A stretch of 11,204 nucleotides of DNA from Moraxellaceae bacterium UBA2031. Its GTDB lineage: Bacteria > Pseudomonadota > Gammaproteobacteria > Pseudomonadales > Moraxellaceae. The position numbers were made by a program, and so were the translations under genes. Below are positions 6,804 through 11,204 of this stretch, piece after piece; within the stretch, counting starts at the first letter, position 1; every line of letters starts with the position of its first letter. The DNA is taken from contig DDBN01000140.1 of the NCBI GenBank assembly GCA_002333145.1, positions 16,002-27,205 on the forward strand. The letters are read 5' to 3'. Below the pieces are notes generated by a model. It did not search any database and was not told the origin of the DNA. It saw only the letters and a program-made list of their open reading frames with translations.

Positions 6804-8873
6804 ATGCCGCCAAAAAACGAGACTGTTAGACTGCTCGTGCTGCACGAATCACAGGACAACACCGAGCAGGTCATTAATGCCCTGAAAAACTCGGGTATTG
6901 CGACACGCCCCGAGCTGGTATCTGATGAGGACAGCCTGATAGTGGCCCTTAAGGATAATAGCTGGGACATTATGTTGGTTGGTGAATCCACCAATGACGT
7001 GATGTTCGATGCGGCAATGATGCATGTGCGCAAGCTGGACAAAGATATTCCCTGCATCGTTCTGCTCGATAAGGCCGACCCTGAAATTACTGTGGACTGC
7101 CTGCAGGCAGGCGCCTGTGATGTTATCGTTCATGACGCACACACGCATTTGGTATTGGCAATTAAGCGTGAACTGGCCAGCCTGCAGAATCGTCGCGCCC
7201 GTCGCAAGTCTGAAGCCCAGCTGGCTGAAGTAGAAAAGCGTTGTGAGTTACTGCTTGATAACTCCCGCGATGCCATTGCCTATGTTCATGATGGCATGCA
7301 TATCTATGCCAACATGGCCTATGCCGAGCTATTTGGCTACGACAGCCAGGAAGACCTGGAAGGTATGCCGATTGTGGACATGGTCGCCAAAGAAGACTTG
7401 TCTACCTTCAAGGATTATTTGCGCGCCTACGGCAAAGGCGAAAGCATATCAGTTGACCTACGCTTTCACGGTCTGCGTGCCGATGGCGAAAAAATTGATG
7501 CCATGATCCAGCTCTCGGCGGCAAGCTATGATGGTGAGCCTTGCACACAGATTATTATTCGCCGAGACACTGGCAAATCAGCAGAACTGGTCGCTCAGCT
7601 CAAGGAAGCTACCTCCGTTGACAGCCTCACCGGCCTCGCCAATCGCCAGCACTTCGAGTCTTCGCTGGCCGATGCCGTGCGTAAGGCACATCAAGAAAAA
7701 TCTCGGTTTGCTCTCTTTTATTTGGCCATCGACAATCTGACTCAGATTGCCGCTCATTCTGGTTTAGCCGGAACTGATGCCGTGATCAAGTCAATTGCCA
7801 CGGTATTGGGTAAGCATTTTGGCGATGCCAGCCTCTCCCGTTTTGGTGATGCCGCATTTGCTGTATTGGTGCCAGAGCTGGATGCCGACAAAGCCAAGAA
7901 AGATGCCCAGGCGCTGTGTAAGGATGTTCATGACCATCTGATCGAACTGCCTGATGGTAAAACCCAGCAAACCAGTCTGAGCGTCGGTATCACTATCGTG
8001 GGTGAAACAGCCCCCAGTGCCGAAGAAATGCTTAGCCGCGCCATCTCGGCCTCTGAAAAAATCAAGATGGCCAGTGGTAATGGCGTGGAGCTCTTCAATC
8101 TGGCCGAGAAGGCATCTAGCTCTGACTCGGCCATGACCGAACTCCTTATTGATGCCATTGAGAACAGCAAGTTCACTCTGGCGTATCAGCCCTTAGTGGA
8201 CGTGATGGGTGAGGGCGGGGAGTTCTACGAAGTATTCGTGCGGCTGCCGCTGACCGACGGCAAAACACTCACACCCGATGTATTTATGCCGGTGGCAATC
8301 GCCAATCAGCTGGGTGCAAAAATTGACCGCTGGGTAATGCTGAACGCAGCAAAGCAACTGAAAGAGCATGCCAAGACCCATCCAAACTCTAGGATGATGG
8401 TTAACCTGACGGCTGAATCACTGCAAGATACCACGCTGGCTGCCTGGATCAGCAAGTTGTCTAAGGCGATTAACCCTGCAGGGCAACCCATTGTGCTGCA
8501 GTTTGCAGAAAGCGATGTAGTGACCTATCTCAAGGCCGCTAAGGAACAGACCTTTGCGCTCACTCAGGCAGGCTGTCCGGTCTCCATTAGTCATTTTGGT
8601 ACCACCTTGAATCCGCTCAACACCCTCAAGCACGTCACTGTATCTCACGTGAAGCTGGACAGGTCCTTCACTGAAGACCTGACCAACGAGCAGAACATGG
8701 GTGCCATTAAAAAAGTATCTAATGAACTGGCTGCCGCAGAAATGAAGGTTATTGTGTCTTATGTCGAAAATGCGGCCACGCTATCCAAGCTATGGACGTT
8801 GGGGGTGCACTTTCTGCAAGGCTTCTTCCTGCAACCACCTGGCGACACCATGCATTACGACAATCAGGGTTAA
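6804..8873 (+). CDS. fimX: FimX-like c-di-GMP receptor for type IV pilus/twitching motility (degenerate REC-PAS-GGDEF-EAL)
   Basis: The 689-aa length nearly equals that of P. aeruginosa FimX (about 691). Residues 8-125 are a receiver-like domain lacking the acidic pair (H14/E15 instead) and the phosphoacceptor (G60 in IMLVGEST). A PAS domain spans about 145-255. The GGDEF domain (about 270-430, DSLTGLANR) has its active-site motif replaced by GDAAF (348-352). The EAL domain (about 445-685) reads EVF at 476-478, SHFGT in place of DDFGT (596-600), and keeps K617, E655 and QGFFLQPP (672-679). It should therefore neither make nor degrade c-di-GMP. In Pseudomonas and Xanthomonas, FimX binds c-di-GMP through such an EAL domain and acts with PilZ/PilB at the cell pole to promote pilus extension; that role is carried over here. 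It follows the PilZ-like gene and converges on serB. AGGA at 6788-6791 is a distant (12 nt) Shine-Dalgarno for ATG 6804, but the start matches my recollection of the family N-terminus. Confidence 0.88.
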   Translation: MPPKNETVRLLVLHESQDNTEQVINALKNSGIATRPELVSDEDSLIVALKDNSWDIMLVGESTNDVMFDAAMMHVRKLDKDIPCIVLLDKADPEITVDCLQAGACDVIVHDAHTHLVLAIKRELASLQNRRARRKSEAQLAEVEKRCELLLDNSRDAIAYVHDGMHIYANMAYAELFGYDSQEDLEGMPIVDMVAKEDLSTFKDYLRAYGKGESISVDLRFHGLRADGEKIDAMIQLSAASYDGEPCTQIIIRRDTGKSAELVAQLKEATSVDSLTGLANRQHFESSLADAVRKAHQEKSRFALFYLAIDNLTQIAAHSGLAGTDAVIKSIATVLGKHFGDASLSRFGDAAFAVLVPELDADKAKKDAQALCKDVHDHLIELPDGKTQQTSLSVGITIVGETAPSAEEMLSRAISASEKIKMASGNGVELFNLAEKASSSDSAMTELLIDAIENSKFTLAYQPLVDVMGEGGEFYEVFVRLPLTDGKTLTPDVFMPVAIANQLGAKIDRWVMLNAAKQLKEHAKTHPNSRMMVNLTAESLQDTTLAAWISKLSKAINPAGQPIVLQFAESDVVTYLKAAKEQTFALTQAGCPVSISHFGTTLNPLNTLKHVTVSHVKLDRSFTEDLTNEQNMGAIKKVSNELAAAEMKVIVSYVENAATLSKLWTLGVHFLQGFFLQPPGDTMHYDNQG

Positions 8874-8886
8874 GGTTTTACTGACC

Positions 8887-8929
8887 GCCCATAAAAAAAC
8901 CGGCTCTCACTGCCGGTTTTTTTATGGGC
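8887..8929. terminator. Bidirectional intrinsic terminator between fimX and serB
   Basis: The arms 8887-8904 and 8912-8929 are perfect 18-bp reverse complements (GCCCATAAAAAAACCGGC on the left) around the 7-base loop TCTCACT. The GC-rich core CCGGC/GCCGG is followed on each strand by seven T. It sits 13 bases after the fimX stop and about 55 bases after the serB stop on the other strand, so it can end both convergent transcripts. Confidence 0.93.
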
Positions 8930-8960
8930 TTTAATCTTGAGTTTTATTCTTAAATTTTAC

Positions 8961-9000
8961 CCTTGAGTTGGCGCCTGCTTCGCCTCAACGAAACTCAAGG
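8961..9000. repeat. Inverted repeat overlapping the 3' end of serB
   Basis: CCTTGAGTT (8961-8969) and AACTCAAGG (8992-9000) are perfect 9-bp inverted arms. An inner GGCG (8970-8973) and CGCC (8981-8984) can also pair. The right arm lies inside the last serB codons. No T run follows on either strand, so it is not a standard terminator by itself. A third CTTGAG copy occurs near 8936. It may stabilise the serB mRNA end, or be chance. Confidence 0.45.
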
Positions 9001-10214
9001 TCACGATCACGCACCCCTAGCAAATAGAGAATACCATCTAGCCCCAATGTCGAGATTGCCTGCTTAGCATTCTGCTTGACCATGGGTTTGGCACGGAAAG
9101 CGATACCAAGGCCGGCGATACCGAGCATGGGTAAATCGTTGGCACCATCACCTACTGCGATCACCTGCTCCAGATTCACCCCTTCTCGCTCAGCAATTTG
9201 TCGCAACAATTCTGCCTTACGTTGCCCATCTACCACTTCGCCAATCACGTTTCCCGTGACCTTGCCGTCGACAATCTCCAGTGCATTGGCATACACATAA
9301 TCAATGCCAAGACGCTTTTGCAGATATTCGCCGAAATAGGTAAACCCACCGGACAGGATCGCTGTTTTATACCCCAACGATTTAAGCGTGCGAATGAGCT
9401 GCTCTGCCCCTTCGGTCAGCTTCAGGTTGCTCGCAATGCCTTCAAGTACGCCCGCATCCAGCCCCTTTAACAGCGCCACTCTCGCCCTAAAGCTCTGCGT
9501 AAAATCCAGCTCACCATTCATGGCTCGCTCTGTAATGGCGGCCACTTGCTCGCCCACTCCAGCTGCCTTGGCTAACTCGTCAATCACCTCATGCTCAATC
9601 AAGGTGGAGTCCATATCAAAACAGACGATACGGCGGTTGCGGCGGAAAGCATTGTCTTGCTGAAAGGCAATATCCAGATTCAACTCATTGGCCAACCGCA
9701 AGAATGCCGCACGCATACCGCTGATATCACGCGGCTCACCCCGCACTGAAAACTCGACACAGGCCTTACGAGTATCCCGAGGAGTATTCATTTCATTTTC
9801 AAGCGGAACGCGTCCGGACAATCGGGAAAGCCCATCAATATTGAGATCATTGGCCGCCACCAGTCCAGAAACGGCCGCAATATGTTCTGCCGTGATTTTG
9901 CGGGCCAGCAACGTGACGATGTAACGCGATTTGCCATGCCCGGCCACCCACTGCTGGTAGCTCTCGGTGGTGATGGGACGAAACCGCGCTGTCAGCCCCA
10001 TGTCATGAGCGGCAAAGAGCACGGACTTCATCAACAGTGCAGATTCCTGCTCGGAAGGCGTTTCAATCAGCATGCCCAGCGAGAGGTGATCATGAATCAC
10101 CGCTTGGCTGATATCGAGGATATTGACGTCATGGTCTGCCAGCAAACCCGTGATATGGGCGCTGATGCCAGGACGGTCTGGACCGGCAATAGTGATAAGG
10201 ATGATTTCGTGCAT
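8985..10214 (-). CDS. serB: Phosphoserine phosphatase with N-terminal ACT-like domains
   Basis: This enzyme hydrolyses O-phospho-L-serine to serine and phosphate, the last step of serine synthesis, in the cytoplasm. From ATG 10214 the protein is 409 aa, close to the roughly 405 aa of P. aeruginosa SerB. Residues about 1-80 are an ACT domain (ILITIAGPDRPGISAHI); about 95-180 form a second ACT-like segment (IVTLLARKITAEHIAA). The HAD catalytic domain begins near 195: nucleophile D200 and acid/base D202 in FDMDSTLI, S288 in LSGGF, K333, and D356/D360 in GDGANDLPML. All catalytic residues are present. The longer frame to 10403 is rejected because its first residues (rich in C, H and P) do not look like protein and cross the divergent promoter region. 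ATG 10232 is a real alternative: it has GGA nearby but adds six residues before the family-typical MHEIIL start. A TAGAAT at 10248-10243 may be part of its promoter. Confidence 0.97.
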   Translation of the reverse strand: MHEIILITIAGPDRPGISAHITGLLADHDVNILDISQAVIHDHLSLGMLIETPSEQESALLMKSVLFAAHDMGLTARFRPITTESYQQWVAGHGKSRYIVTLLARKITAEHIAAVSGLVAANDLNIDGLSRLSGRVPLENEMNTPRDTRKACVEFSVRGEPRDISGMRAAFLRLANELNLDIAFQQDNAFRRNRRIVCFDMDSTLIEHEVIDELAKAAGVGEQVAAITERAMNGELDFTQSFRARVALLKGLDAGVLEGIASNLKLTEGAEQLIRTLKSLGYKTAILSGGFTYFGEYLQKRLGIDYVYANALEIVDGKVTGNVIGEVVDGQRKAELLRQIAEREGVNLEQVIAVGDGANDLPMLGIAGLGIAFRAKPMVKQNAKQAISTLGLDGILYLLGVRDRDLEFR

Positions 10215-10313
10215 GTTCGCAATGTCTGGCATGGATTCCGTGATTCTAGCAATTATCTGTCGGTACCGGCACCTTGCTGATGCATGGTGCGATACGCGCG
10301 CGCGATGTCCCGG

Positions 10314-10319
10314 TATAAT
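10314..10319 (+). promoter_or_regulatory. Consensus -10 TATAAT for the AhpA/YtjB-like gene
   Basis: A perfect TATAAT lies 27 bases before ATG 10347. The hexamer 17 bp upstream (GATACG region) is a poor -35, so an activator may help. Its spacing would give a leader of about 20 nt, which includes the GGGG/AGGA ribosome-binding segment at 10336-10344. Confidence 0.5.
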
Positions 10320-10346
10320 CACGTGAGTATTGGCAGGGGCAGGACG

Positions 10347-11204
10347 ATGAGTAAGGGCGCAGGACGTTGGGCAGCACTGGTAGCCACCAGTTTTCTCGTG
10401 CATGGCGCACTGACTATAAACAGTACAGAAACTGCATTATGGAACGCGCAAGGGCAACAGGGCAGCCTGTTGGTCCAACAACTCGCCGATGCTGCTGCTC
10501 CACTTGCCATGGGTCGCGACATGGTGAGCCTGAGTGTGCTAACCGCACGGTATGAAAATCATCCCGGCATTGCCAGTATCCGTATTTTCAATCCGCTTAA
10601 CGAGCGGCTGGCTGAAGCCGGCCTGACCAACGATCAGGGCCGTCTGTTTTCGGCACCGCTACAGTTGCAGCAGCAGCGTTTGGGTGAGGTTGACCTGCGT
10701 TTGATCGCGCCAGGCAAGGCCGATATCGTGCGCGCCAGCTTGGGCAATATGGGTCTATCTGCCCTTTTGCATTTTCTGTTATTGATCGGCGGCTTGTCTA
10801 TGTCGCCACGAAAGGCCGTCGCGGCTCGTAGAGCCACCGGCATCAGCCCGCCTGCAACGGCAGCTCCTGTAGCCGCTGCACAAGCAGAGCCCCGCGCTAT
10901 CGCACCCGCATCCATTCCTGTCGAAGGCAGCCATCTGCATATCGCCCTGGAAGACCCCAATGGGCTGCTGCAGCGCGTGAATGCGGAGATGGCTGACGAA
11001 ATGCTGAGCCTGTTTGATCAGCTCATTGATCGTGCCGCACGCGTCTACGGCGGTGAGGTTGCCACGCCATTTGATTCAAGTGGTGTAACCGTGCATTTCC
11101 TGAACAATGAAGCGCAAGACCGCCCACTGCGTGCGCTGGCCGCCGCTCAGCTTTTTCTGCAAATGATCACCGATATAGACGAGGAGCGTCGCGCCTACGG
11201 TCGT
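10347..11204 (+). CDS. AhpA/YtjB-like membrane protein with cyclase-like cytoplasmic domain (3' end beyond window)
   Basis: The frame is open for 286 codons to the right edge, so the C-terminus is missing. Residues about 8-24 and 135-152 are hydrophobic membrane segments. The intervening ~110 residues should lie in the periplasm and fit the SMP-type domain of E. coli YtjB (Smp)/AhpA. That gene is also divergent from serB, and a PA4961 homologue is expected here. After a linker rich in A and P (155-190), the cytoplasmic part (195-286) reads LFDQLIDRAARVYGGEVATPFDSSGVTVHF and then LRALAAAQLFLQMI. This pattern resembles class III adenylate/guanylate cyclases (YGGEV, then GDGxxxxF, then the AL.AA helix). 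The GD pair is replaced by DSSG, so catalysis is doubtful. A GGGG/AGGA segment at 10336-10344 supports ATG 10347; GTG 10323 is in frame but less likely because it lies only about 4 bases after the -10. Function is unknown in the family. Confidence 0.85.
   Translation, partial: MSKGAGRWAALVATSFLVHGALTINSTETALWNAQGQQGSLLVQQLADAAAPLAMGRDMVSLSVLTARYENHPGIASIRIFNPLNERLAEAGLTNDQGRLFSAPLQLQQQRLGEVDLRLIAPGKADIVRASLGNMGLSALLHFLLLIGGLSMSPRKAVAARRATGISPPATAAPVAAAQAEPRAIAPASIPVEGSHLHIALEDPNGLLQRVNAEMADEMLSLFDQLIDRAARVYGGEVATPFDSSGVTVHFLNNEAQDRPLRALAAAQLFLQMITDIDEERRAYGR

Noticed and set aside
6641..7057. 138-codon minus-strand frame over the fimX 5' region
   Set aside because: It is antisense to the FimX receiver domain and crosses the terminator hairpin; no family signature is visible.
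9882..10280. 132-codon plus-strand frame opposite serB
   Set aside because: It is antisense to the ACT-domain coding region of serB and has no start signal or domain.
10215..10403. 63-codon N-terminal extension of serB
   Set aside because: The extension covers the divergent promoter and the start of the neighbouring gene, is rich in C, H and P, and the family start (MHEIIL) is at 10214.

Overview
The window looks like ordinary chromosome of a gammaproteobacterium in the Pseudomonas/Oceanospirillales neighbourhood, possibly Alcanivorax-like. The lineage is inferred from the gene neighbourhood and remembered protein similarities, not from a database search. Particularly telling is a FimX-like gene preceded by a PilZ-like gene, convergent with serB, which in turn is divergent from an AhpA/YtjB-type membrane protein. 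I recall a very similar order around P. aeruginosa PA4958-PA4961. No tRNA, rRNA, CRISPR array, insertion sequence or phage gene is visible.

Region 1 (1-3738) is a two-component locus on the minus strand. A response regulator with an N-terminal receiver and a C-terminal AraC-type DNA-binding domain is followed, with a 4-bp ATGA overlap, by a large hybrid histidine kinase. The kinase has a signal peptide, a 7TMR-DISM sensor with its extracellular domain, HisKA, HATPase and receiver domains. It is open over 888 codons and runs off the left edge of the window.

Region 2 (3715-4656) is a plus-strand LysR regulator of the YeiE type, divergent from the two-component locus. A perfect T-N11-A dyad directly before its start codon is a candidate self-operator.

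Region 3 (4782-8929) concerns c-di-GMP and type IV pilus control. It contains a helical protein with a PilZ-like domain, a hairpin terminator, and then a FimX-like REC-PAS-GGDEF-EAL protein in which the signature motifs of all the signalling domains are degenerate. That is the hallmark of a c-di-GMP receptor rather than an enzyme. A perfect 18-bp inverted repeat with A/T tails closes fimX and the convergent serB.

Region 4 (8961-11204) contains serB (phosphoserine phosphatase with N-terminal ACT-like domains, minus strand). A short divergent promoter region follows, then the 5' part of an AhpA/YtjB-like membrane protein whose cytoplasmic domain resembles a degenerate class III nucleotide cyclase. 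It runs off the right edge.

I found no clearly new multi-gene system. The best leads are the paired degenerate c-di-GMP proteins, the cyclase-like domain beside serB, and the uncharacterised DISM kinase/AraC-type regulator pair.
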